Origin: Arion vulgaris
Lineage: Eukaryota > Mollusca > Gastropoda > Stylommatophora > Arionidae
Assembly: GCA_020796225.1 (NCBI GenBank)
Contig: CM036764.1
Location: 23,740,233-23,804,232 of the forward strand
DNA: 64,000 bases
Direction: 5' to 3'
Position 1 is the first letter of the stretch; the number at the start of each line of letters is the position of its first letter. The notes under the pieces are model-generated. The model was not told the origin of the DNA. It worked only from the letters and a program-made list of their open reading frames with translations, and made no database searches. The position numbers were made by a program, and so were the translations under genes. Shown in pieces: positions 1 through 10,550 of the stretch.

Positions 1-139
1 TACTGTAAGCAGTACAAATAATACAGTATCTGAATGTTATCACATTTAAGTAATGTTAACAATATATTTTATCACAGGAAAATAATATTAATTGTTTACG
101 TTATCATCATTATCATTAAATAGCTTGTCCTGATCAGAG

Positions 140-415
140 CTTTGCCACCCTAACAGTCCTTCGGAATTTCTCTCTCATATGCCATATATTCCACATCTGC
201 AGCCGTCATGATCAAATGATTACTTACATCCTGAATCCATCTTTTCTTTGGTCTTACTCTTCTCCTATTTAAACCATTTTGAAAACAAAGGATAAATCCT
301 GATGATATATTATCTATATATCTATAAGAATGAGTTGAATGTAATTGTATATGTGTCTTTTCCCATTGTTTCAAGATATCTGGACATCCTATGGACTTGA
401 AATTTGGCAAGAGGG
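140..415 (-). mobile_element. LINE ORF2 C-terminal fragment
   Basis: Minus-strand reading contains RRRVRPKKRWIQDVSNHL then AADVEYMAYEREIPKDC. This is the R-x-R-P-K-K-R-W ... R-D-x-W signature found at the end of many RT-encoding non-LTR ORFs. Short and 5' truncated. Confidence 0.55.
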
Positions 416-424
416 TAGCTTTTA

Positions 425-1690
425 TAGATAGGAGGATATAAAATTATAAAACTGGACTATTGGTTCGTCTCCATATCCCTATATCTCTCTCTTGCGTTCC
501 CGGCCTAGACTGATGGACCAACTTTTATCATGAATTTTACCGTGGTTTTAAGGGACTCTGTTCCTCCGTACAGCTTCTCGCGAAGCTCTGTGTTTTGGGG
601 CCATGTTTGTTTTCTTATACCTGCTAACCGTTGACAGTCTTGCAGAACGTGTTCTGCCGTCATGTCCGCCTTTTGCAGGGGCACAGGCTAGTTGTGCCAA
701 TCTTAAATTTATGGAACATGTGGGCTCGGAACTTGTTGTGTCCGGTACGGAGGCGAAGTATGGCAACTTGTTCACTACGAGAGAGACCATAGTATCCGTC
801 GCTGTTGGTATACTGAGGATGGTCTTTTGTCCATTTGTTTCTATAGTGTGAGCCGATGGTTGTTTTGGCTTCCTCATAACTGATCTCGAGATCAGTCTGA
901 GGTAGTTGCCCGCCTTCTTTGGCTAGTTTGTCGGCTGCTTCGTTTCCCTTACGTTACAGTGTGATGGTATCCACTGAATGACGGTGCGTTTGAATGAGCG
1001 CGTTAGTTCATCGAGGGCCGTTTTGAGCTCATTCAGCTCTGTTTTGCAAACACTTTTGAGTGCCGTGATGACCGATAGAGCATCGGTGAATATCACGACC
1101 TTGTTGCGAGCGGTGCCTATTCTCTCTAGGATCGTTTCGGCCGCAGCTTTTATTGCCTCAGCCTCTGCTCGGTAGTTATTCGAGTATTTGCCTGTGGCAA
1201 TCGCTTTCGTGACCGTCACTTTCTTTGGGAGTTTAAGCACTATTCCACCTCCGCCATCGCTGATTGCTTTATTGGCCGATCCGTCTGTGTACACGTGCGT
1301 CCACTTTTTTCAGGGTACTCGGATTCTATGTACTTTTCTGTGGCCGCTTTTCTTTCGAAGTTTTTGCTCCCTTTATTCGGTATGCCTGGGATTGATTCCC
1401 TTAGTTCTGGCATTCTGATTTTCCACGGCGGGCACTTTTCGGTTGCCGGGATTGGTTTAGCTTTGCATTTTGATCAGTGCTTTGGAGATTTTTGCGAAGC
1501 TAGATCTCTGTATCCTACTCCTTCCGAATTCATACATTCTTCTGTGCATTGGGTGGGAATCGAGCCGTTTAAGTTTTTCGGCTAGTACTAATACTTTTCT
1601 GTCCCTTCGATCTGTCATTGGTTGGAGGCTGGTGATTGTTTCCAACACCTTGATAGGCGTGGACTTCATGGCTCGTCTCTATATCTAAAT
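425..1690 (-). mobile_element. 5'-truncated LINE: RT tail, RNase H and Cys/His end
   Basis: Reading leftwards: an RT C-terminal segment (RRDRKVLVLAEKLKRLDSHP), then RNase H with YTDGSANKAISDGGGGIVL, NNYRAEAEAIKAA, VIFTDALSVITAL and IQWIPSHCNV, which carry the acidic catalytic residues. A C-terminal CPCK...H-type motif follows in another frame. Frame changes near 950, 870 and 1300 and an in-frame stop show that it is dead. The nucleotide 5' end near 1690 is abrupt, as expected of incomplete reverse transcription. Confidence 0.8.
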
Positions 1691-3019
1691 TACAACTTAA
1701 AGAAATGGGCATGAAAATTTAAAAACCGAAAAGTTGTATTTGTTTTCACTTGCCGGTCACATGTTAAAGCGATGAAGTCACATGTTACGCTGATATTTAA
1801 TGTTATTTATTGGTATTTTAATGCGGGAGACCCTTGTTCAATTCACGGGAAAACCCAAGAAATTATTTTTTTTCAACTTTTATTTTTATTAACACATCTG
1901 GACACTATTCGATCACTTTATAATCTGAATAAATTCAATTTGTCAATTGTTATTTGTCAACTTTCACTGGAATTCTTTTGCATCAGGTTTCTCTGGCAAT
2001 CGGCATGAGGCACATTTTAATCTTATGTGGTCAACCGACAAAGTTTTACCACTAAGCATGGAGAGAAAACGTATTGTTATTAATGGGAAAGCAGCCGATT
2101 TTGAGTGGACTAGACATGTTTCTTTAAAATGCTCAGTCTCGCACTGTTTGGGACTTATAAGTTTCGGAAATGATACCATTTTTAGATCTATCGAAACTAA
2201 TGAAGTTAGAGATATACGGTTGGAGAATGATAAGAAAAGAAAAGTGAAGGCCAGATTAGTTATTAGACGATTACATGCGTCGGAGGAGTGTAAAGACGAT
2301 TGATGAGGAAACTAAAGAGAAACTACCTAGAAGATCAGCGGAAAAGGACTAAATTCCCGTGCGAAGAACGGTACAACTGCAAGTTTATTATAAGTAGAAG
2401 CACTTGACTGTCCATGGTTGGGTTCTATTAGTTATTCTTGCCAGTCTCTATGTTCATTTCTCTCTGTCGTTTTCACATCTTATGCATATTGTTCACTTCG
2501 TTCTTCTCCTTTTTCTGCACGGTCAACGTGATCTGTTCATACCTCTTGTGTCTTCATTTGGTCTCTCCTTTCCCACCTCATCGGTATTACTTATTTGAAG
2601 AACCGGTTAGTGCCCCTAGTATCGATCTATCTTGTTTGTACGATCGCTCTGTAAGCCAGCTCCTTCGCGCGCAGACAGTTGTGTTCTGTCCTGCGTTGAT
2701 CCACTACATCCTCACTGCATATCCCTTCAGCTCGTCTTTTCTTATTTGTGTTTGATAAAACTTAGAGCGTGTGTTGAGACAAGTCAGTGACGAGTAATTC
2801 TATCTTCCTACACCCGCATCTCTTCCTATTGATCCTTCACTCTATCGCATGACTTAATCGAAACGTTCAGAAATAGGCTTATAGAACAGACGGAGTTGTG
2901 AGCACGCGACATTCTCTGGTCAACACATTAGCATCCTTGAATGACTTGCTCACCTTTCTATTTCAACCGATAACCCACATTCCTTACGTTACAGAATTGC
3001 GTATATTTGGCTTCTGTTA
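1691..3019. other. no recognised gene
   Basis: A short tRNA-like scrap lies near 1825-1860 (GTTCAATTCAC beside a GGGAGACC block, resembling the SINE at 13.6 kb). Two open frames (1947-2303 and 2438-2755, + strand) show no recognisable domain, and I do not call them genes. Confidence 0.4.
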
Positions 3020-3165
3020 ACGATATGGGTGGGACGGATTAGCGTAATGCATAAGCGTTCGCCTATCGACTGGGACACAAGAGGGAAATGGGTTCAATCA
3101 CACGTTCGATGCTCTACACCTGAGGAAATAAATTAACCCTCCTACCTCCGGCACGCTAGGGTATA
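3020..3165 (+). repeat. tRNA-derived SINE fragment
   Basis: Degenerate pol III box A (GGATTAGCGTAATGC) and box B (GGGTTCAATCACA) are spaced as in a tRNA. A related minus-strand copy lies at 35.4 kb (GGGATTGAACC with a shared AACGCTTATGCATTATGC block). Confidence 0.5.
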
Positions 3166-3269
3166 GAAATGTGAAATGAACTCATACCCTATTGTCAGAA
3201 AAGGCTACGGAAAATTTTATTTTTATTAAAGCTATGTACTGTACTAGCTTTACTACACAGTTTCGCATG

Positions 3270-3440
3270 AAATTTACATATGAAATTGTTTACGACCATA
3301 ATGGCTCACGACCAGCGTCAATTGGGTAGCAAAGAAACACAGGGAAGTAAAGGTGGTCGGCGTGATGCTGATCGTATCCCGCCACCGTACGCCGTAAATC
3401 AAAGAAAAATACGGCATATGAACACCGTATATACCTCATT
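3270..3440 (+). repeat. SINE body fragment (family L)
   Basis: Shares the blocks ACCATAATGGCTC, CAATTGGGTA, GAAGTAAAGGTGG and GATGCTGATC-like with the copies at 38.3 and 47.1 kb. Confidence 0.5.
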
Positions 3441-3599
3441 TTATGAAAACGAATTCCTTAACTTGTATATTTATAAATTGTATATACCCATTACATTTTA
3501 CAGAAAGAATTATTATGTGGGAAAAAAGTATGATTGCATGATAGGAAAAAACCGAAAACTAAATTTGTCTCGTGTATTTTGATAAGGAAAGAAATTTGT

Positions 3600-5384
3600 A
3601 TGTGATTTTTTTTATATTCCCGGTTCACACATGTTGCAACCATTGTTTTTACCGTTTACCACTGGGCATGCTCAATAACCTAGTATAAAGGCTGACAGAA
3701 CATTCTACGAAATGTATACTTTTTTTTTAACTAACATATCTAACTCATAACTCTGTAAAGGAAGCACGTAAAGAGTTGAAAATGATCGCGTTGACCTACA
3801 CATTTCTGCAGGATTAAGTTATTCAAATTTCATTAAGCGTTCTCAGGTTTTTTCCTATGTATTTTAGGCAAATATCAGGTGCTGGCAGCAAATACACATC
3901 CACCAGATTGTCTCTTTCTGTGCTGTTGTTTCTAAGCTCATCTCAACATTATTCTACTGGGGGAGAGGGGTGGCCAAAGGGTGTGAGCGCGATGAAAGGG
4001 TGTGAGCTTTCATATAGGCAATAGGCAACTAAATACATTTAAACTAATTCCGTGCAGCTCTCATTCGAAAGAACGATGATGACCGGGGTCTTTACACCTG
4101 TAATTGGATACAGCGGTACTACCGGGTAAGGACCCAATTTAAAAATATTTAAAGAAATATTTTTTAAAAAATAAAAATGTTTTTAAATAAGAAAATGTAC
4201 AAATATCAGACGTTCATATCGTTATAGTGTTAAACAGATTGACTTAGTCTGTTATGACCTGTTCGAAAGCTGAAGATCTTGGCGTGCTATTTTCCATCCA
4301 GCTGGTAATATTCATCATTTTTTCTGATAACCTTTGTGCTCCGTTCCGTACTTGTTCGTGCATCTTCTCCTGACATCCCACTATTAGTTCCTGTGTATCA
4401 TCATCATATTTCGCCTTGTTTATAACAAAAATAATGTGATGACGCCAGCACAAGTTGTCTCGTGTACTTATAGATTATCTGCCACTTTTGGCAAAGATCG
4501 AATGAACTTGAGCAGAAAGTGCTACGTTATAAAAGCATGCACCATGACATTTTGCGTTGTTGTTCGCTGCTACTAATCGTTATCGTACGTGTGCGGTGAG
4601 CATCTGGCATTGCTGAACTAAGTTATGTTTTCATATATTAAGATTTCTCTAAAGTGTAATCGTAATCTTTCATACACACACAGATACACATATATATATA
4701 TATATATAACTCTCTCTCTCTTTCTCTCTCTGCACAGTTTCTTTAAGTTGCTTTTGCACTCTCTATCTCTATGTTGACAACATCTGGTGTGCTTTAGCTG
4801 TCTGTATAAATGTCAATACTGCTGTCTCAGCATTGGAATCGGGAGCCATGCTATCGACAGGGTGTGTCTTCCATCCCTCCCTTGTGTATGTGTGATTTAC
4901 CGTTAGTCAGTTGTGTTAAGTCTACGGTTTCTCCTCCTTATTAATCCTCTTAGTTATAGAGACCGAGACTTTATTTACACATTGTCTTGACATGTGTAAA
5001 CGCGTGTGTTGTTGTTTAATGTACTTTCTTGTACTTTTCTTCCAAGGATAAATCTTCTGGTTGGATTTTTCTGGATTTAGAAATGCATTATTTACATTGT
5101 CTTTGCGAATAAGAGACGACTGTGGCTTATGGTTTATTGTCGCTTGAAAGCATAATTATTTTACAGCATTCATATACGCATGATTGAACAATCGTTAGTG
5201 ATTTTCGATAGTATGTGACAGATAATACAGATGCTTTAGTCTACTTTGATACGGTCTTCATAACTACTTTAGTTTGTTTTGTTTTTCTCTTATTTCTACA
5301 TGTATTATACGCGCATCCATGTATATATTTTTTTTGTTCGTCGATTTTCTTTCACCTTATATGCAGTGTTTACTTTCTATATAT
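3600..5384. other. no recognised gene; mixed simple repeat
   Basis: Unannotated AT-rich DNA. A compound (CA)/(TA)/(CT) microsatellite sits at 4674-4735. A 69-codon minus-strand frame near 4244-4453 has no recognisable similarity. Confidence 0.4.
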
Positions 5385-5660
5385 ATTCCACGTTTACTTT
5401 TCATACATAGTCAATGTTTACTTTCTATATATATATAGTCCACATTTACTTTCTATATATAGTCAATGTTTACTTTCTATACATAGTCAATTTTGGATAG
5501 CCTAACTTCATGGCACAGTATAGCGTCAACATCTGAGTTGATAGTAAACACCAAAGATAGAGATTTGTGGAGATCCATGATCGCCTACGCCAGCCGGCAC
5601 GGCACCTGATGATGATGACATAGTCAATGTTTACTTATCATTACATAATCAATGCTTACA
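5385..5660 (+). repeat. ~25-bp minisatellite interrupted by a LINE tail
   Basis: Imperfect units with the core AGTCAATGTTTACTTTCTAT repeat five to six times before 5490 and resume at about 5618. The interrupting piece is listed separately. Confidence 0.7.
5492..5617 (+). mobile_element. LINE ORF2 3' end with (ATG)n tail
   Basis: Encodes ASTSELIVNTKDRDLWRSMI then AYASRHGT and a stop, followed by GATGATGATG. The 11-mer ACATAGTCAAT is found immediately before (5481-5491) and after (5618-5628), consistent with a target-site duplication, although the host is itself repetitive. Confidence 0.7.
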
Positions 5661-5923
5661 TTCTAAAATCGCCTGAGTGGTTACCGGGGCCCAAATTTGG
5701 GGTGTAAAGAATAGAACCACTGTTACCTGCCATGCATGTCGTAAGAGGCGACTAGGGAGGTCTGGCTAAAATCGGATGCCTGTGTCCTAAATGTGTAGAA
5801 GTCTAAGCGTTTAGGGGCCTACCAAACCAATGTGCAACTTATACACGTTCTTTGCAAAGATCAAACATATCACAAAGAGTGATTAAAATTGGTTGTAAAG
5901 AACGAACGCAAAGAAGAAGATTC
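5660..5923 (+). repeat. SINE family C, subfamily 1
   Basis: Starts TGAGTGGTTACCGGG, has the core GCATGTCGTAAGAGGCGACT and ends with an AAGAAGAAG tail. Other copies: 16.8-17.0 (-), 36.5 (+, truncated) and 61.5-61.8 kb (-). Confidence 0.8.
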
Positions 5924-5925
5924 TA

Positions 5926-6002
5926 CAGGTGTTCAAGATAAAAGTAGCCCCATTGACAAATCAAAACTTGCCAATCGGGCTACTTTTATCTTGAACACCC
6001 TG
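5926..6002. mobile_element. 77-bp mariner-like MITE
   Basis: Near-perfect terminal inverted repeats of about 25 bp (CAGG-GTTCAAGATAAAAG and complement) surround a 26-bp loop and are flanked by TA on both sides. CAGGGTGTTC-type ends with a TA duplication are typical of Tc1/mariner elements (family knowledge). One base is missing from the left repeat. Confidence 0.75.
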
Positions 6003-6399
6003 TACAATCGGTAACGAAGCTTCCCAAATATTTGAATGTACTTTCTTCTTGATTTAGTGACTTTTCGATAATATTAGTGTCTCGTTCTATTGAAATTTGA
6101 TCTACTGACATTGAAAAATGGGCAGGAGATGGGGAAAGTTGAGCATTAATAAGTTGTATATACATATATTCATCATTTCTCTATGACACTGAAACAGGAA
6201 CACGGAACAAGTAGCTAGAAGACATAAGTACAACTTTTAAAATGTGGATTTATATGAGGATTGAATGTATTTCATAAATATTGAAGCACATGTTAAATTT
6301 AAACTCTTAGACAAATGGAGAAGTCATGGGAGAGTTAGGAATGAAGAGGAAACTTTTGAATAAAATTAAACAGAGGCAAATCTAAATATTTCAGAAACA

Positions 6400-6545
6400 A
6401 AGAAACATGACTCTTGCTGAAAAAGCATACTAGATGGAAATGTTGTGGGTATGCAGACAAAATAGAGGCATCAAAGTAATTTCGAGACACACATTAAGAA
6501 AGGGACCAAGACGGCATATAATAAATGAATAGTTTATGATCATTC
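6400..6545 (+). mobile_element. possible decayed LINE 3' end
   Basis: Weak RT C-terminal-like reading (RWKCCGYADKIEASK then KGPRRHIINE) with several stops. Confidence 0.3.
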
Positions 6546-6749
6546 ACAGACCTTCATTGTAGGTATTTATGATAGTTATGTTTAGAAGTACGCTCCTGCT
6601 AATGTCGATGTCATTAACGTGCAAGTCTGAAAGTTAAAGACGAAGAATATGATAAATCGGATTTGTCTGTCTATACTTATTTGAAGGAGACACAAAAGTT
6701 TTATAGATTTGACATGTACCATTCGCTAATCTTCTTCTTCGGCGATCTT

Positions 6750-7245
6750 TGGACATGCACTTAGTGTACTGTGAACCATAAACTGAGCAGTCAGCTTCAG
6801 GTCTGTTAGGTTTTCACATAGCTTAGTTTTCAGATCGACTAGGTGTGGCCATATGGTTTTTTTTTCTGAGCTCACCCATGAGAGGACAGTCTTGCGTGAC
6901 ATGCTGAAGTGTCTGTTCCGCCTACTGACACTGGCAGAGAGCTGTTTGACTTATTCCTAGTCTTTATAAGTGTATGATGAGTCTGCAGTGTCCGATATGT
7001 ATGCGAAATATAATGGCCTGTTCTGTTCTGCTGAGGTATTTGATGTAATATTTTCAATAATCATATCCAGTGTTTGTTCTGCTGTTTATTGCAGATTTCT
7101 CTTTATGAGGGTTTTGGCTTCCTGAAAAAAAAACGGTGGTTGATAGATTTGCTCTTTTGCACTGCCTTCCTTAGCCAAGACTGCGACACTGGCATTGCCT
7201 TTAATGCCACAGAGAGATGGAATCCACTACGTGTGAACATTCGCT
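6750..7245 (-). mobile_element. LINE RNase H C-terminal fragment
   Basis: Reading leftwards: WIPSLCGIKGNASVAVLAKE, the end of an RNase H domain (usual WIPSH.GI.GNE.AD.LAKEG; the His and Asp are changed here). The C-terminal tail of such ORFs follows, with PLYFAYISDT and DTSACHARLSSHG. Frameshifted and dead. Confidence 0.65.
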
Positions 7246-7775
7246 AACACAACGGTTCTTAAACTGTGCTTGTCAAACTAACCCCCAACTTCAAACAAAT
7301 TGTAGCATCCCTTGCATGCTTTGTGCACATTAACAAATCTAATCATACAATCACTGGGCGAATAGAACTTCCGATACAATATTGTTAGGCAGGTTAATGG
7401 TACCACTGCTCTAGCGTAACAAAAATTATGGAGACGCTCCAGGGCGGCAAAGATTGTGATGAATAATAAAGAAATCAATCAATCATATGTATCAATAGCT
7501 CCGAAAACAACCAAAGAAAGAAAATCAAATAATTCAGTCTAGGATGCGGCCATATTTCTTGTAATTCTTATTCCCTTGCTTATTAATTTGAAGCAACATA
7601 TACGTTTATGATCTATTCACCACTTAAAATAATATCACGGCTTAAGTCTGTGATTGAGTGACATTGTGGTTTAGAAAAGCATATATATGTCTGTATTAAA
7701 CCTGATATAATATATGCCTTAGTTGCGGAAAGGACGTGTTAAAAACGCGAGACTAATGTTGTGTTCTTATTTAAC

Positions 7776-7903
7776 CTTTTCAGTCTTTTAACCTCCGTAT
7801 GCATTTTTATTACAATGTATACTGAAGTGTCAAGTATACTGGATTTGCGTCATCTTAACAAATACTGTGATCCAGTATATCGGCTTAGAAGAACGAAGGG
7901 GTT
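7776..7903. mobile_element. degraded TTAA-type element
   Basis: Begins after TTAA with CCTTTTCAGTC and ACCTCCGTATGCATTTTTAT, resembling the left end of the element at 36964. Near the other end it has AGTATATCGGCTT and GAAGGGGTTCA, resembling that element's right end with the final TTAA mutated to TTCA. Confidence 0.4.
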
Positions 7904-8090
7904 CACGAGCTTAGTGGGTCGCTATCTTTAGCTTGTAGTTTCTCATGGCGGTACTCTGTTATGAACTTAAACTTCCCACGACGTCCCTCTACTGCTTAAA
8001 TAAGTGACTAGACGTGTATTTTTTTTAGTCATGAACATATAACGTATTAATACTGAACTTTCTCCATTTCTCATCCGTTTCATTTACTAC

Positions 8091-8127
<37 letters not shown>

Positions 8128-8128
8128 G
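8091..8128. repeat. (ATC)n microsatellite
   Basis: Twelve consecutive CAT/ATC triplets. On the minus strand it is the (ATG)n tail of the adjacent LINE end. Confidence 0.9.
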
Positions 8129-8370
8129 TGCCGTAACGGCTGGCGTAGGCGATCATGGATCCCCACAAATCTCTGTCTCTGGCTGGCGTAGGTGATCATG
8201 GATCCCCACAAATCTCTGTCTCTGGCTGGCGTAGGTGATCATGGATCCCCACAAATCTCTGTCTCTGGTATTTGCTATCATCTCAGATGTTGACGCTCTT
8301 CCGTGCCATGAAGTCGGGCTGTCCAACATGTGCTCTCTGTCTCGTCTCCCATCGATTTTACCGGTTGTCA
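8129..8370 (-). mobile_element. LINE 3' end with internal 43-bp triplication
   Basis: Minus-strand reading LDSPTSWHGRASTSEMIANT then RDRDLW; same family as the piece at 5.5 kb. The 43-bp segment containing GATCATGGATCCCCACAAAT is present three times head to tail, which breaks the frame before the expected YASRxGT end. Confidence 0.75.
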
Positions 8371-9299
8371 CTTACTACTAGCATACTGTATATGGCTGGT
8401 CTCAAACCCCTAATTTTTTGTAACAACTTGTGTGAACAGCTCTTGATATACAAAACTTATTTCAGCCACAAATATACATGAAATATTGCAGTTGTTTCTT
8501 CTGTTGACTACGACAATGACAGAATTATTCATTTTTTTCTGTTTCACTGTTTATTTCTTCCATCCCTATACGACGTAGTGTGTATTTATCGTGTCAGCGC
8601 TTTGAGTGTATCTGAAAATATAGTCATCATATTGTTAATCAATAAACATCTTCCTTCCCATTGACTTTACTTGTTTTAAGTTAAGCCTCTGTGTGATTCA
8701 CGAGCTACTTGTTGGAGAGTAAAGGCGTGAGTTACTACTGCATAGTTACTATCAGTTGGACAAGACATAACAACCACATTTTGTTGTACAGTCGTGATTC
8801 ATTACTTTTACACTCTCTCTTTCTCCCTCTTTCCCTCCCTCTCTCTCTATCCTGTGACGTCCTTGGCGCAAAATGTCAGCAACAAATACACACCATTCTT
8901 CTATGTTCATTGCTGTCTTTTATAATGTGTTCAAGCTGTTGTTCATTTCTTTCAGCTCCTGTTCTACTGTTCTCCTCCAAGTCGTTTATGTCTTCCATGT
9001 TTTTGTTTACCCTCTGGTGTCCATCTCAGTGCAATCTACTTCTATTGGAGCGAGAAAACTATATTGTTGCATCCTTCTTCCAGCATTAGCCGACAAACGA
9101 ATGCCATTGAGACTGCAGTAAAACTGATGGTTGCTAGTATGTGAATGAATAACGAAAACTATAAAACGACGTTGAAATGCAGTTTTACAAACGAACACAA
9201 ATATACGATGAATGTTTCAAACAAACTGTCTATCAAGATAGAGACAAGGAGAAATGTCTAACTGTAAAACTGTAATAATTGTATGTAATATTTAGCCAA

Positions 9300-9430
9300 T
9301 AATGTCAACCCAAAAGTTACCATCAACAATGAAGACATTGAAACGTTACAAGCGTTGAATATCTTGGCTCCGTAATTAACAACAATGGAGATTGTACACA
9401 CGAAATCAGAATGATACTAGCCTTGGCAAT
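9300..9430 (+). mobile_element. LINE RT fragment (left part)
   Basis: Readable as VNPKVTINNEDIE then VEYLGSVINNNGDCTHEIRM after a frame change. This is the YLGS..t..g.c..EI block following the RT palm in RTE/CR1-like ORFs. Confidence 0.6.
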
Positions 9431-9464
9431 TCAGATGGTAGTTTGAATGAAAATTTGATTGTTT

Positions 9465-9775
9465 GGTCGGTTGATAGACCATCATCATTGAACTTCGGTG
9501 AGTAACCGTGTGTGCTCAATCTCTTTCTTAAACAGGAAGATCTCAGCTGCAGTGCACGATATCCGTAGCTACGGCGAATGTCCCCGATGTAATTTTGAAG
9601 ATAGTGCAGATATTGTATAGGAATTTTATTTTGAATCTTTTCTAATGAATGTTTCAGCCTGCTCTTCTCGATTGTAAGTTGTCAATGGTTCTTTAAGTGC
9701 TCAAATTGAACACGGGACCTACATTTTATCGTCCGTCTCCGACAGGACTAAGAACTCGATCTCACCTACACTGTG
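9465..9775 (-). repeat. SINE family S
   Basis: Matches the + strand copy at 19.0-19.45 kb along its length (GAGTTCCTAGTC, GGAGACGGA, GATAAAA, TTCAATTTGAGCAC, then a long unique body). It interrupts a LINE whose pieces lie on both sides. Confidence 0.7.
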
Positions 9776-9879
9776 ATATGGGTAGGAAGAAGCTATGATA
9801 TAACACAAGCAAGGAAACAAAAGTTTTAACTTTTGATAACATACATTTTCAATATGACGACATATATATGTTAATCAGG

Positions 9880-10205
9880 AATGTATGTGAATCATGAATC
9901 ATAGCACTACCATTAGACAAATAAAAATTGAATCTTTTGAAGAAACAAAAAAATTATACAGAAAAGTTGTTAACACGTCCTGGACAGATAATAAGAAAAG
10001 TATAGACATCATACAAGACCTGAACACCGAGGAAGATTGGATCATAAGTAACATCGTGTCACGGAAACTGAAATACTTTGGTCGTATTAAGCGTCACAGC
10101 CTTTTAGGAAGAGCAATAATAAAGCATGACTCCTGGAAGATGAGGTAGGGGACGACCAAGAAGACGTTGGCAACAGGACATATTTTTTTAAACATGGAAC
10201 ATGAC
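9880..10205 (+). mobile_element. LINE ORF2 C-terminal fragment (right part)
   Basis: Reads IISNIVSRKLKYFGRIKRHS, the W.GH..R-type motif before the ORF end, then GRPRRRW-like codons in another frame. Probably the same insertion as the 9.3-kb piece. Confidence 0.6.
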
Positions 10206-10289
10206 GATGGAGGAGACGGGAGAACTTGCTACTAGAAATGAGAGTTTTCCAGGTGTACTGTGATGAAAGCAACGTTCTGCAAAGAAGAT

Positions 10290-10550
10290 GCCACCCGTGT
10301 GTTTCCAGGGCTCGCAATGGAGTAAAGAATAGTAACACTGCGACGCAGAAGGCATGTCATAAGAGGCTACTGAGGAAGGGGCCTAGGGAAACTATCTTAG
10401 TAAATAAAAGGGGTCGCAGAAATTGGATGTGCTGGTCTACTTGTAGGCGCATAATTGGCACAACGTACAATTGCTCTTATGCTCGGTTCACATATAAATT
10501 ACAAAGAGATGTTAACAAGTGATCGATGTGGAGCGGAAGAAGAAGAAGAA
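10290..10550 (+). repeat. SINE family C, subfamily 2
   Basis: Shares GTAAAGAATAG, GGCATGTCATAAGAGGC and a GAAGAAGAAGAAG tail with subfamily 1, but the middle differs (AATTGGATGTGCTGGTCTAC). A second copy is at 15.64 kb. Confidence 0.7.

Noticed and set aside
603..851. + strand frame over the RNase H LINE
   Set aside because: Shadow of the minus-strand LINE; the coding signal is on the other strand.
1947..2303. 118-codon + strand frame
   Set aside because: No domain, average composition for random open sequence, no exon signals tying it to the gene.
4244..4453. 69-codon minus-strand frame
   Set aside because: No recognisable motif, no splice or context support.
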